Source: Patescibacteria group bacterium (GTDB lineage: Bacteria > Patescibacteriota > Microgenomatia > UBA8517). Taken from it: a DNA stretch of 16,605 nt. A program made the position numbers and the translations under genes. The number at the start of each line of letters is the position of its first letter. Within the stretch, counting starts at the first letter, position 1. Where the stretch lies: NCBI GenBank assembly GCA_025057695.1, contig JANWVB010000019.1:1-16605 (forward strand), given 5' to 3'. The notes under the pieces were generated by a model. It was not told where the DNA came from and did not search any database. It saw only the letters and a list, made by a program, of their open reading frames with translations. Positions 1 through 7,511 of the stretch are shown piece by piece.

Positions 1-1
1 A

Positions 2-526
2 AACGAAAAAACTCTGGAGACGTGGGACGATAACGTTAGTGAAATATACCAAATTGATGACAGAGTTGAGGATGTTGAACAGGAAGAAGTTCTCGAGAAC
101 TTTACTGCACCTAATTTGATAGATGATAAGAAAATTCCTGAGATTACCCGCAAGGCAAATAGAGCATTGTGCAGGGTCGCAAATGATCTCAGTTTGGTTT
201 TCACATGAGACGGTCACTGGCTGCTTGCTTGGGGCGACGCAAGTCCAAAGGTGATTCCCCAAGTAGTAGCAAAGTTAAATCCAAGTTTTTATGCTATGAC
301 AGCTCCGCATCATGGTTCAACATTTTCAAGCGCATTGAATAATCTCTCTCCACACTTTGTGATTGGCTCTGGCAGCTTGAAACAATAGCGAGCTTACGCC
401 ACAAATTATGATGCCATTGCAAAAAAGTGCTACCTACATACTGGCAGGCATGGTGATGTTCTTGTTGATCCAATTTGTAGGTTCCTTGGAAGGATGTCGC
501 CATGTTTGGTAGAATTGTTTCGTTAG
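2..526 (+). pseudogene. MBL-fold metallo-hydrolase remnant, 5' end outside window
   Basis: Reading one frame from base 2 to the TAG at 524-526 gives a continuous protein-like sequence broken by TGA at 206-208 and TAG at 386-388. Around the first stop it reads NDLSLVF, then WLLAWGDASPKV and APHHGS (about 307-324). These match the C-terminal half of ComEC/Rec2-type metallo-beta-lactamase folds, where the GDA aspartate and the HHGS histidine contribute to the metal site. The zinc-binding HxHxDH segment would lie upstream of the window. The frame is kept across both stops, so decay is by point nonsense rather than indels. No start is visible. It points the same way as the sugar genes but shares no evident function with them. 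Family assignment is fairly secure; the substrate is unknown, and ATG/GTG restarts inside it would give only non-functional pieces. Confidence 0.7.
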
Positions 527-634
527 TATAACGCAATAAGACTGAGGCTTGGAAGTTATTATTAGTTTTATCACTATCAAACACGGAAGCGATGCAAATA
601 AACCCTAAAATAAGGACATAAGAATTCTCTCGTC

Positions 635-1096
635 ATGTTTGATATCATAGTCGTAGGTGCGGGTTTTGCGGGGGCTGTGATAGCCGAGCGGTGTGCTAAT
701 GTCTTGAAAAAAAGAGTTTTATTAATCGAAAAAAGAAATCACATTGGTGGAAATGCTTATGACTGCTTTGATGAAAATGGTGTGATGATCCATCAATATG
801 GTCCTCATATTTTTCACACAAACCAAAAATTTATAATTGATTACCTTAGTGCATATACCGATTGGATTGAATACCAACATCATGTCGTTGCATTTGTTGA
901 TGGTAACTATGTCCCTGTTCCATTTAATCTTAACAGTATCGCCAAAATTTTTCCTCCACCATTAGCAAGAAAATATATTACGCTTATGTTGCAGCATGTG
1001 GGATTTGGAAAAAGGATAACTATATTACAACGTTAAGAAATAGCCAAGCAGTCAGAGTTGGCGGAAGTTGCAAAATTTATTTACGAAAAAATTTTT
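635..1096 (+). pseudogene. glf: UDP-galactopyranose mutase, 5' fragment with nonsense codon
   Basis: UDP-galactopyranose mutase is a flavoenzyme that converts UDP-galactopyranose to UDP-galactofuranose in the cytoplasm. The first 133 codons show the FAD-binding GAGFAGA (residues 8-14), GGNAYD (38-43), GPHIFHT (56-62) and PVPFNLNSI (94-102), all typical of Glf. Frame is stopped by TAA at 1034-1036, but the same frame continues with Glf-like sequence (EIAKQSELAEVAKFIYEKIF) to about 1096. The family is usually about 370-400 residues, so roughly 230 C-terminal residues, including the catalytic arginines, are missing. The sequence then passes without a frame change into the next gene, as expected of an internal deletion. 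No good ribosome binding site sits at the right distance; AAGGA at 612-616 is too far from the ATG. The product cannot be an active mutase. Confidence 0.88.
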
Positions 1097-1111
1097 CGCA
1101 CTAGTTTACCG

Positions 1112-3364
1112 ATGTCTCTTAAGTTGTTTTTACAAGTAAGTTTCTCACGCAAGTTTTACAAGTTATATGTGATCTTGTTTTCCGTTTGGATGATACTAAT
1201 TCCAGTCTATAAAAATCTATTCAAATTTGAGCCTTTTCCCTACGATTCATTCACAACTTATTATAATTGGTATGATTATCAGGTAGCGCAAATTTTCAAA
1301 GGTAACCTTTTTAGTATCCATCAAGATGTTTTTCCCCAAACTATACATGTACTCTACGTTTTTAACCATCCGCTTCGAGCAATCGCCATTTTAACCGGGA
1401 AAGTAGGACCAAAATGGCATGCTTTTTTACAAAGTATTTCCTATATTGCGAGCTTTTTAGCTCTGAGTATCTTACTGAAAAGTCTTGTACGATCAGCAAC
1501 AATTGCGATACTATGTTCTACTGTTTTTCACCTTTCAGGTATTATTCTCGGTTTGTCTCAACACACTCAAGAATTTGAAGCCTACTATTCGCTTTTTCTT
1601 TCTTTATTTTTCTTGCATAAGATGCTAAAATCAGATAAAAAAAGAGTTTTTATCAATCTCGTATTATTTACTTATTTTTCTTCGCGTGCAGTATTATGGT
1701 ATCATGAACTTTTTTTCTTCCCGCTTTTTTATTGCTCCTTCCTGCTTTTTTTATGCCTGTATCATAAAAGGTATGGCAGACTCATTTGGGCTAAGAAAAA
1801 TTTGCTACTCATTAGTGCTTTTATTGTCCTAATTTTAAGTGCATTTACAATGGTTGTTGCTTATGAAATGTCGTTAATCAACAAAACACAGGTTGGGTTA
1901 GATGGGATAAATTACGGTTTTCCGGCCCATACTCCCCTTTATACTTTTTTTAGCTTATTTTTCAAATCTATTAACTACGGAGGAGTTGTTTATACTAAGA
2001 ACTATAAGGATTTCGTTATCAAGGCCGATCCCACGATTACTTACAACTACGTTGGATTAGTACCACTTTTTTCAGTATCGGTCTTAGTTTTCTCTAAAAA
2101 AAACAAACTAGTAAAACCTCTGACCATTGCATTAATGCTATGCATATTTTGGTTTTTGTTTTCACTGGGTAGCAATTTCAAAGTATTTTACGAAATTGTA
2201 GCCTTAATTAATCCAGTTATTCTCAAAATGCGACACAGTTACTATGGATTAAAGTTTTTGTATTTCTTTTTGGCTTTGTCGGCGGCGTTTTCATTGAAAA
2301 TTTTTCTGTCTAAAAACCACGCAAAAGGCAATACGATGATCTTTACTGCAATTTTATTGACGAGTTTTTATTTGCTTGCTCGCTTTTTTGTGGTCAACGA
2401 CTCTATACAGAAAAAAAGTTTAGACATCGAATTTTTCTTTGTCTTAACTCTCGTCGCTATTCTGTTTTTCAGCAAAAAAAGGTTATATCGTTATGCATTA
2501 CCTCTGTGCTTAATTTTACCCATGGCAATGTTAATAAACCGAACGCCTTTTAGTCCATCAATGAAAAAACCAAAAAGCGACCTTGAGGAAGCTAATTTTA
2601 TAGAAGGGAAATTGTTGTTACCAATTACCAACACCAACACACCGAGCGAACTGAAGACTGTCATTGCATTTGGAGACAAAGCCCCTACTTGGTATTTAAA
2701 TTTTTTGTACAAACGGCAATATTCAGTACTTTCTGCTTTTGATTCCCAAGGAAACATATTCTTAGAGAGACAAATAAAAGCATTGACGGACGATACATCA
2801 TTTCAAAAGTTTAACACACTCTATGAAATTGATTTTATATGGCAAATGCCCAAGCTTTTTCAAGATGAGCATTATGAAGTCATTTACCAAGATACTTTTT
2901 GGGGCATAATGCAAAAGCGAAAAATTTATTCTAATTACATCCTGAAAAAAAATAGCATAATAGAGTGTCATTTAAGTAAGAAAACTGTTGTCGCAAAATC
3001 CTATCAATATTGGGGTTTGAGAGTTGTTTATGATATTGATGCAAGCGATTGCCCAATAGGGAGTAAGGTCATCATTCCTAGTCCATTAATGCATTTAGCG
3101 TTTTACCAGATCTCCTCGTCTGATGAAAAATCTATAAAGTATTGGCAAACGGAATATGGAAAGATAGCTTTTGATAAGACGAATGGCATAAAAAAAATTA
3201 AACTTCAATATCCTCAAACCATAATATTCTACTTATTCTTAGTTTCTGCCTTTCTACATGTGACTTTAACTGTTTCATTCATATGTCTTGTCCTCGGTTT
3301 CATATTTTTTAGGATTCGCTCGATTATTAGTAATTCAAGTAAGAAATCTCTGAAAAAGGTTTAA
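1112..3364 (+). CDS. YfhO/GT-C-like multi-spanning membrane protein
   Basis: A 750-residue protein with many hydrophobic segments, an early membrane helix (about residues 17-35), a long soluble stretch in the C-terminal third, and a final helix followed by a basic tail (SSKKSLKKV). The order of features resembles the bacterial YfhO family, which has a GT-C-type fold: an acidic residue in the first outer loop (YDSFTTYY, D45), a YVGLVPLF-type helix, and a segment ending MRHSYYGLKFLYFF. YfhO-type proteins are linked to adding sugars to envelope polymers from lipid-phosphate donors; the donor here is not known. The open frame extends upstream to a TTG at 1058, but those codons are glf remnant, so ATG 1112 is preferred. 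No Shine-Dalgarno precedes it, so the upstream deletion may have removed its normal leader and expression may be impaired. The neighbouring GT-C protein and UbiA-family gene support a lipid-linked sugar role. Confidence 0.7.
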   Translation: MSLKLFLQVSFSRKFYKLYVILFSVWMILIPVYKNLFKFEPFPYDSFTTYYNWYDYQVAQIFKGNLFSIHQDVFPQTIHVLYVFNHPLRAIAILTGKVGPKWHAFLQSISYIASFLALSILLKSLVRSATIAILCSTVFHLSGIILGLSQHTQEFEAYYSLFLSLFFLHKMLKSDKKRVFINLVLFTYFSSRAVLWYHELFFFPLFYCSFLLFLCLYHKRYGRLIWAKKNLLLISAFIVLILSAFTMVVAYEMSLINKTQVGLDGINYGFPAHTPLYTFFSLFFKSINYGGVVYTKNYKDFVIKADPTITYNYVGLVPLFSVSVLVFSKKNKLVKPLTIALMLCIFWFLFSLGSNFKVFYEIVALINPVILKMRHSYYGLKFLYFFLALSAAFSLKIFLSKNHAKGNTMIFTAILLTSFYLLARFFVVNDSIQKKSLDIEFFFVLTLVAILFFSKKRLYRYALPLCLILPMAMLINRTPFSPSMKKPKSDLEEANFIEGKLLLPITNTNTPSELKTVIAFGDKAPTWYLNFLYKRQYSVLSAFDSQGNIFLERQIKALTDDTSFQKFNTLYEIDFIWQMPKLFQDEHYEVIYQDTFWGIMQKRKIYSNYILKKNSIIECHLSKKTVVAKSYQYWGLRVVYDIDASDCPIGSKVIIPSPLMHLAFYQISSSDEKSIKYWQTEYGKIAFDKTNGIKKIKLQYPQTIIFYLFLVSAFLHVTLTVSFICLVLGFIFFRIRSIISNSSKKSLKKV

Positions 3365-3405
3365 TTCTCTCACATTTTTTTATGCCATATGCATGGCACG
3401 GCAAA

Positions 3406-3432
3406 AATTTGCAACAGGCAACGTTGCAAATT
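3406..3432. repeat. Perfect inverted repeat in intergenic gap
   Basis: AATTTGCAAC (3406-3415) and GTTGCAAATT (3423-3432) are perfect 10-base complements around a 7-base loop. They lie in the 139-base gap between the two membrane-protein genes, about 70 bases before the next start. No T run follows on either strand, so it does not look like a standard intrinsic terminator. It could be an RNA hairpin or an operator. A second, weaker palindrome (TGCCAT/ATGGCA, 3383-3398) sits just upstream. Confidence 0.5.
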
Positions 3433-3503
3433 ACTGCAAACCTGGTTCCAAGTAAAACTCTACAAGAGAACAAAGTAGACCTGAACATGGTTGAGGTGAT
3501 TTC

Positions 3504-5078
3504 ATGTGGTTGAGCAAAGTTAATACCATCAAGCGATGCTTAGTAGCGTCATTAAAATCAACAGGTATTAAACTGTCATCTTTCGAGCTGATATTCGTTT
3601 TAACTCTGACTATTGTTTTATCTCATTATGCATTAACTTTAGAGCCATATCTCAATGGCGATACCATTTATTATTATGGTCAATTGGTTGGACTTGCAAA
3701 TAATGGAAGTCCGTCATTTTCCGGCGACGTTGCAATTGCTGTTCAAAAAAGGCTTGGTATTGATTTGATGCAACAAGGTATGCTGATCAAAAGCTTCAAT
3801 GGTCTAGTTTATGATATACATTTTTTCGCATACTCTCTGCTTTGCGTACCAGCATTCAAGCTATTAACTCTGCTAAAGATTGATGACGCCAAGGCTTTTG
3901 TCTTAACAAACGCGATATTTATAATACTGGCAATTACATATGTATTTTACTTCAGTACTTTCAAACGTATAGTTAAATGGTTTTTGGTGCTTAGCTACCT
4001 TTTATCTACAGCTTTTTTTTATTTTCGTTGGGGGCATCCCGAAATAATGTGTACCTCTTTATTGCTAATGTCAGCAATCGCACTTACTGAAGAGAAATAT
4101 TTTCAGTCAACTCTATATGCTGCGGTTGCGTCATGGCAAAATCCATCGATTGCTTTTCATATTTTAGTTATATTTTTTAAATATGCGTATACCTTGATCA
4201 AAGATGATGGCTTATCACTTTGTAAGAAATTCAATCATTTAGTGAAATTCTCATTGCTGTCAGCGGTTTCCCTGTGGCCATTTATTTGGAATTTATCAAA
4301 TTTTGGCGTCTATAATCCAATTGTAGCTTCAAATTTTTACATTATTTATTCTAACATAGGGCTAGAGAGGTTTATTTCGTTTTTCTTTGATTTAAACCAA
4401 GGGATGATAGCTGGATTACCCTTTATAGCATTACTTTTGCCAGTATTTGTTCTTCGAAGGTTACAGCAAGTTCGTAAAGCCAATAACCTGATAAATTCTT
4501 ATGATTGTTTACTGGTAAGCATGGCAATTGTAGTGATACCCACTCTAGCCCAGCGCAATTGGAATGCAGGTCACGTTGTTTTTGCACGCTATGCAACATG
4601 GGCATCGGCGCTTTTACTTGTTTGGTCAGCCGAAGAATTAAATGCGTTTTCCCTGAAAAAATTAGCGATTCTGGTGCTACTTTGTTTGGTTATTCAAGTA
4701 AAGATTTTCAAATATTGGCGTGGACATAATGCACCATTTGTTTATCCATACACTAAACATAACGAGATAGTTAAATTGCTATGGAGCATAAATCCTCATC
4801 TTTACAATCCTGTACCAGAAATTTTTATTGAGAGGATTTTAGGGTATGAAGTTGATACTCTTGATGCACAGCCTCCTGTCACTATAATAGCTTATCAAGA
4901 AAACTCAACATTTTTAAAGATCATCAGCAAATATGAGGATATTAATCAAGTTTCTAAAACCATTTGCTCTTCAGGAAGAGTTCTGTCAGCAATAGATGAC
5001 CGATTCACTAGCCGCCCTAAAAAACAAAGGGCAGAACATGGCTATTTTTACTTTACAGGCCGATTGATATGCAAGTAA
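3504..5078 (+). CDS. GT-C-like integral membrane protein, probable glycosyltransferase
   Basis: A 524-residue protein with about ten hydrophobic segments and a short soluble tail. Helix one (about 27-47) is followed by LNGDTIYYYGQLVGLANNG (50-68), whose aspartate D53 sits where GT-C enzymes of the PMT/ArnT type have an acidic catalytic residue in the first outer loop. Next comes DIHFFAYSLLCVPAFKLL (104-121), matching the second-helix pattern of that family. GT-C enzymes take sugars from polyprenyl-phosphate donors on the outer face of the inner membrane. The exact subfamily and sugar are not recognised. The start is well supported: GAGGTG (3493-3498) lies five bases before ATG 3504. The next gene begins 33 bases downstream and may supply the lipid-linked donor. 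Confidence is high for a membrane protein and moderate for glycosyltransferase. Confidence 0.68.
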   Translation: MWLSKVNTIKRCLVASLKSTGIKLSSFELIFVLTLTIVLSHYALTLEPYLNGDTIYYYGQLVGLANNGSPSFSGDVAIAVQKRLGIDLMQQGMLIKSFNGLVYDIHFFAYSLLCVPAFKLLTLLKIDDAKAFVLTNAIFIILAITYVFYFSTFKRIVKWFLVLSYLLSTAFFYFRWGHPEIMCTSLLLMSAIALTEEKYFQSTLYAAVASWQNPSIAFHILVIFFKYAYTLIKDDGLSLCKKFNHLVKFSLLSAVSLWPFIWNLSNFGVYNPIVASNFYIIYSNIGLERFISFFFDLNQGMIAGLPFIALLLPVFVLRRLQQVRKANNLINSYDCLLVSMAIVVIPTLAQRNWNAGHVVFARYATWASALLLVWSAEELNAFSLKKLAILVLLCLVIQVKIFKYWRGHNAPFVYPYTKHNEIVKLLWSINPHLYNPVPEIFIERILGYEVDTLDAQPPVTIIAYQENSTFLKIISKYEDINQVSKTICSSGRVLSAIDDRFTSRPKKQRAEHGYFYFTGRLICK

Positions 5079-5111
5079 ACTTTGATCACGCAATCGCATG
5101 GCAATAAAACC

Positions 5112-5969
5112 ATGAGTAATAGGTTTCTTAGGTTAATCAGAGTAAAGCAATGGATTAAAAATTTTTTTGTCTTTGCACCAATAATATTTTCACAAAAATT
5201 TATGGAGATTACATCTGTAAAACTTGCATTCCTTGCATTTCTAGCCTTCTGCTGCTCGTCCGCAATCATTTACGTCATAAATGACTTAGTCGATATAGAG
5301 AAAGATAAACACCATCCCAGTAAGTCGAAAATCAGACCTCTAGCCTCTGGAGAAATATCGCTAAAAGAAGCTTATTTCGCCATCTTTTTATTAAGTGCAG
5401 CCCTTGCTGCGTTCTTGATCTACTTGTCGAATAATAGGGTTGTAATCTTAATACTGTCATATATAGGGTTAAATATTGCCTATAGCAGTTTATTAAAAAT
5501 GCAGCCAGTTATTGAATTATTTGTGGTCGCTTTTGGCTTTTTGCTTAGAGTATATGCAGGGGCGTTCGCAATTGATGTTCCTGTCTCACCTTGGATGACC
5601 ATGACAGTTTTGTCAATTGCGCTTTACCTGGTGACCATAAAAAGACGTCAAGAACAATTATTACATTCTGCACAAATCCGCGGAGTGCTGAAGGAATATT
5701 CGGAACAAATCTTAAGTCATTACATACACATTTCCGCTACGAGCGCACTAACCTTTTATAGTGTTTTTGTTACGACGGTAAAATCTCCAATGATCTTCAC
5801 TGTTCCAGTGGCTTTTTGGATCGTTTTCAGATACTGGTTTACTGTCGAACAGCAAAAGAAGGGTGAATCCCCTGAGGAGTTAATTCTTGGAGATCCACAA
5901 TTAATCACGGCTCTCTTACTTTGGGTTCTTATGTCAATCGCTTTTCTTCTACCAGAGTTTGTAATTTGA
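5112..5969 (+). CDS. UbiA-family prenyltransferase, decaprenyl-phosphate phosphoribosyltransferase-like
   Basis: A 285-residue membrane protein of the UbiA superfamily. The N-terminus RLIRVKQWIKNFFVFAP and the motif NDLVDIEKDKHHPSKSKIRP (residues 57-76, with D58, D61 and D65 as likely Mg-binding residues) are characteristic of the decaprenyl-phosphate phosphoribosyltransferase branch, not of ubiquinone or haem enzymes. A second loop has IKRRQEQ. The mycobacterial member joins 5-phosphoribose diphosphate to a polyprenyl phosphate, the first step to lipid-linked ribofuranose or arabinofuranose. Length is normal. ATG 5112 is chosen over the in-frame TTG 5082 because the family normally begins shortly before RVKQWIKN; neither has a strong ribosome site. 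The epimerase pair (DprE1/DprE2) and the phosphatase needed to complete an arabinose donor are not in the window. The two GT-C-like proteins upstream are candidate users of its product. Confidence 0.85.
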   Translation: MSNRFLRLIRVKQWIKNFFVFAPIIFSQKFMEITSVKLAFLAFLAFCCSSAIIYVINDLVDIEKDKHHPSKSKIRPLASGEISLKEAYFAIFLLSAALAAFLIYLSNNRVVILILSYIGLNIAYSSLLKMQPVIELFVVAFGFLLRVYAGAFAIDVPVSPWMTMTVLSIALYLVTIKRRQEQLLHSAQIRGVLKEYSEQILSHYIHISATSALTFYSVFVTTVKSPMIFTVPVAFWIVFRYWFTVEQQKKGESPEELILGDPQLITALLLWVLMSIAFLLPEFVI

Positions 5970-5986
5970 CATTGCAATAAAAAAGC

Positions 5987-6106
5987 ATGCGTCTCGGTTT
6001 ATCGAAAAATAGACTACCACTTTCCAAAACGAAGTGCAATATGCTTGCAAAAAAAGACCCCGACCAGCGTCAAGAAATTGAGGCGCTTGCGGGTGCCATT
6101 CTTTAG
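5987..6106 (+). pseudogene. Possible IS630-like transposase scrap
   Basis: Between the UbiA-family gene and the IS element, an ATG at 5987 opens 39 codons ending at TAG 6104-6106, including LGLSKNRLPLSKTK and LAKKDPDQRQEIEALAGAIL. The spacing of these patches recalls the DNA-binding to catalytic linker of IS630-family transposases (LGxSxxRxxxSLKKK, then a DP-rich helix). The match is judged by eye only and the piece is too short to be sure. It has no good ribosome site and no partner sequence nearby. It may equally be chance coding-like sequence. Confidence 0.3.
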
Positions 6107-6116
6107 TACTGCCATT

Positions 6117-6147
6117 TGACCGACTCCCTAAATCACCGGACACCTTA
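6117..6147 (+). repeat. IS left terminal repeat
   Basis: This is the left end of the IS2-type element. It aligns imperfectly with the reverse complement of the right end and shares TGACC, CCC, ACCGGACA and CTTA in order, with short gaps. The exact outer base is uncertain by a few positions because no target duplication is visible. Confidence 0.6.
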
Positions 6148-6150
6148 TCT

Positions 6151-6171
6151 TGCTCCTAAGACATAGGAGTA
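6151..6171 (+). promoter_or_regulatory. Hairpin covering the orfA ribosome binding site
   Basis: CTCCTA (6153-6158) pairs perfectly with TAGGAG (6164-6169) across a 5-base loop, and two flanking bases extend the stem (one is a G-T wobble). TAGGAG is the Shine-Dalgarno for ATG 6177. The hairpin would therefore hide the ribosome site in a folded transcript. Several insertion sequences are known to use such structures to stop translation from outside transcripts. The pairing is seen directly; the function is inferred. Confidence 0.55.
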
Positions 6172-6176
6172 GTAAT

Positions 6177-6607
6177 ATGAATAATGATAGTAATAACGCT
6201 AAGGTAGAAGTAGTGACTACCGTCCAGCGGCGACGCCGGTGGTCGGTGGCTGAAAAGCGGGAAATTCTTGCAAGGCTGAACAGCCTGGTATGAGCATGTC
6301 GTACGTCGCCCGTAAACACGGAATCTGTGCGACGCAGATTTTCAAATGGAAAAAGCTGAAAGAATCTGGCGCTCTGACAGCCGTTGGCAGCGAAGAAGAG
6401 GTTCTGCCGCTTTCACAGGTTCGGCAGCTGCAAGACCGCATACGCCGGTTAGAAGCAATTCTGGGGCGCAAGACCGAAGAAGTGGAAATTCTCAAAGAGG
6501 CCGTGCGAATTGGACGCGAAAAAAAACTGATCTCACACAAACCATTGCGCGGAATCGAGGTTTCGAATGAGTCGTGTCGCGGATTTGCTGACCGTTTAGC
6601 GTTCTAA
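6177..6607 (+). pseudogene. IS2-type transposase orfA, frameshifted
   Basis: OrfA of IS2-group elements is the helix-turn-helix and leucine-zipper subunit that binds the IS ends. From ATG 6177, with TAGGAG well placed upstream, the frame gives VQRRRRWSVAEKREILA and stops at TGA near 6291. The expected continuation PGMSMSYVARKHGICATQIF lies in a different frame (from about 6284), showing a single-base indel around 6275-6284. The second part, through QLQDRIRRLEAILGRKTEE to SHKPL, is well conserved, with the zipper heptads still visible; it ends at TAA 6605-6607. The split between the helix-turn-helix start and the zipper makes a functional product unlikely. Confidence 0.8.
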
Positions 6608-7382
6608 CCTATGTGCAGGTATGAAATCCTCGCAACGTGGACGCAGAGTTGATAGCCGGTGGATGAACGGATATTACCAGAAATCCGCTGCATCTGCGAC
6701 GAAAGGCCACCTTACGGTTAAAGACGCGTGACGGCTGTGCTCAACAAAGGCCTTGAAAAACAAGGTTTTCCTCGTGTGAATAAAACGCGTGTTTCGGCTC
6801 ATGCAAGCAAATCGGCTGTTATTGCAAAAAACCCAAAGCCGCCGTACTCTGGTGCATGACGGGAAAATCATCACAGCCAAAAGTGACGTGCGTTGGTGCA
6901 TGGATATTTTGGAGTGCTGACCTGGGATGGCACTCATATCTGGGTGGAGTTTGTTTTGGATTGCCATGATCGCCAGATCATCAACCACTTCAGCAGCACG
7001 ATTGGTATTACTGGCGAGAACATTCGCGAGATGCTGCTCGGTGCTGTCGAAGAGCGCTTTGGCCAAGCGGAGTGTCCGCACACGATTCAATTGCTCAGCG
7101 ACAATGACCGCAGTTCACAAGCCGGGAAACGGTCCATTTTGCATCTTCCACCGGATTTCAGGTTTGTACGACACCGTCCTACAGCCCTGAAAGTAATGGC
7201 ATGGCGAGGCGTTCGTGAAAACCTTTTAGCGCGATTATATGCACATCGATGAACTTAAATCTGCGTGGGAGGTAATGCCGAAAATTTCAGATCGGATGCA
7301 CGACTACAACCACCATGCACCCCATAAAGGCTTTAAGATGCGTTCGCCGGTTGAATACAGGCGCTTAATGGCCGCAGGTTAA
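6567..7382 (+). pseudogene. IS2-type transposase orfB (DDE integrase), multiply broken
   Basis: OrfB of IS3-family elements is the DDE catalytic domain. From ATG 6567 (MSRVADLLTV) it meets TAG at once, where relatives have a sense codon before RSNL. Recognisable patches then appear in changing frames: ILPEIRCICDERPPYG then TAA then RRVTAVLNKG; FRLMQANRLLLQKTQSRRTL and VRWCMD; GVLTWDGTHIWVEFVLDCHD; HTIQLLSDND; FASSTGFQVCTTPSYSPE; EAFVKTF then TAG then RDYMHIDEL; and finally SPVEYRRLMAAG with TAA 7380-7382. The three catalytic acids are still traceable (WCMD, LSDN, EAFVKT) but fall in different frames. I count at least four frame changes and three nonsense codons, so this copy is dead. Confidence 0.82.
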
Positions 7383-7404
7383 GCTGTCCGGTTTTCGGGG
7401 GTCA
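7380..7404 (+). repeat. IS right terminal repeat
   Basis: This is the right end of the IS2-type element, starting at the orfB stop and ending GGGGGTCA. Its reverse complement aligns with the left end through TGACC, CCC, ACCGGACA and CTTA. The G run here also happens to lie a ribosome-site distance before the ATG at 7409. Confidence 0.6.
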
Positions 7405-7408
7405 CTGC

Positions 7409-7483
7409 ATGACTTACAAAGTTTTTACAAATCTTGATGATACAGAAAAGAATAAAATTGCCGGCATAATAAAAATAAGCTAA
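7409..7483 (+). other. 24-codon orphan ORF beside the IS
   Basis: Starting five bases outside the IS end, ATG 7409 opens MTYKVFTNLDDTEKNKIAGI and four more residues before TAA 7481. It looks protein-like and lies in the same direction as the operon. The simplest reading is the 3' end of a gene whose body was lost when the IS region rearranged, but no family can be named from 24 residues. The GGGGG in the IS end could act as a ribosome site by chance. It may not be translated. Confidence 0.3.
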
Positions 7484-7511
7484 AAAACTGAATTTTACAG
7501 AAGTTGATTCG

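Larger units (their letters stand above)
6117..7404 (+). mobile_element. IS3-family, IS2-group insertion sequence, decayed
   Basis: About 1.29 kb carrying remnants of overlapping orfA and orfB of IS2 type. The ends are imperfect inverted repeats: the left end reads TGACCGACTCCCTAAATCAC from 6117, and the complement of the right end (7404 backwards) reads TGACCCCCGAAAACCGGACA. Both share an ACCGGACA core (6135-6142 on the left) followed by CTTA. The element is visibly richer in G+C than the flanking genes, which suggests arrival from elsewhere. Both reading frames carry several frameshifts and nonsense codons, so it cannot transpose by itself. I see no clear 5-base target duplication (left flank ends CCATT, right flank starts CTGCA), so flanking sequence may have been deleted or rearranged. 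It separates the lipid-linked furanose genes from the heptose block. Confidence 0.85.

Noticed and set aside
549..580. Possible promoter (TTGGAA with an AT-rich box) before glf
   Set aside because: The boxes match consensus poorly, and such matches are expected by chance in AT-rich DNA.
1058..1111. TTG start at 1058 for the YfhO-like gene
   Set aside because: Codons from 1058 to about 1096 are glf-like and in frame with the truncated mutase, so they are a remnant, not the natural N-terminus.
3383..3398. TGCCAT/ATGGCA palindrome as a terminator of the preceding gene
   Set aside because: The T run lies before, not after, the stem on the + strand, and no suitable run follows on the minus strand.
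6217..7090. Open frames on the minus strand across the IS (about 6217-6540 and 6674-7090)
   Set aside because: They mirror the transposase frames and show no protein family pattern; the + strand has clear IS2-type motifs.
6112..7409. Target-site duplication around the IS
   Set aside because: CTGCC-like and CTGCA-like bases occur near each end, but the immediate 5-base flanks do not match and the offset differs.
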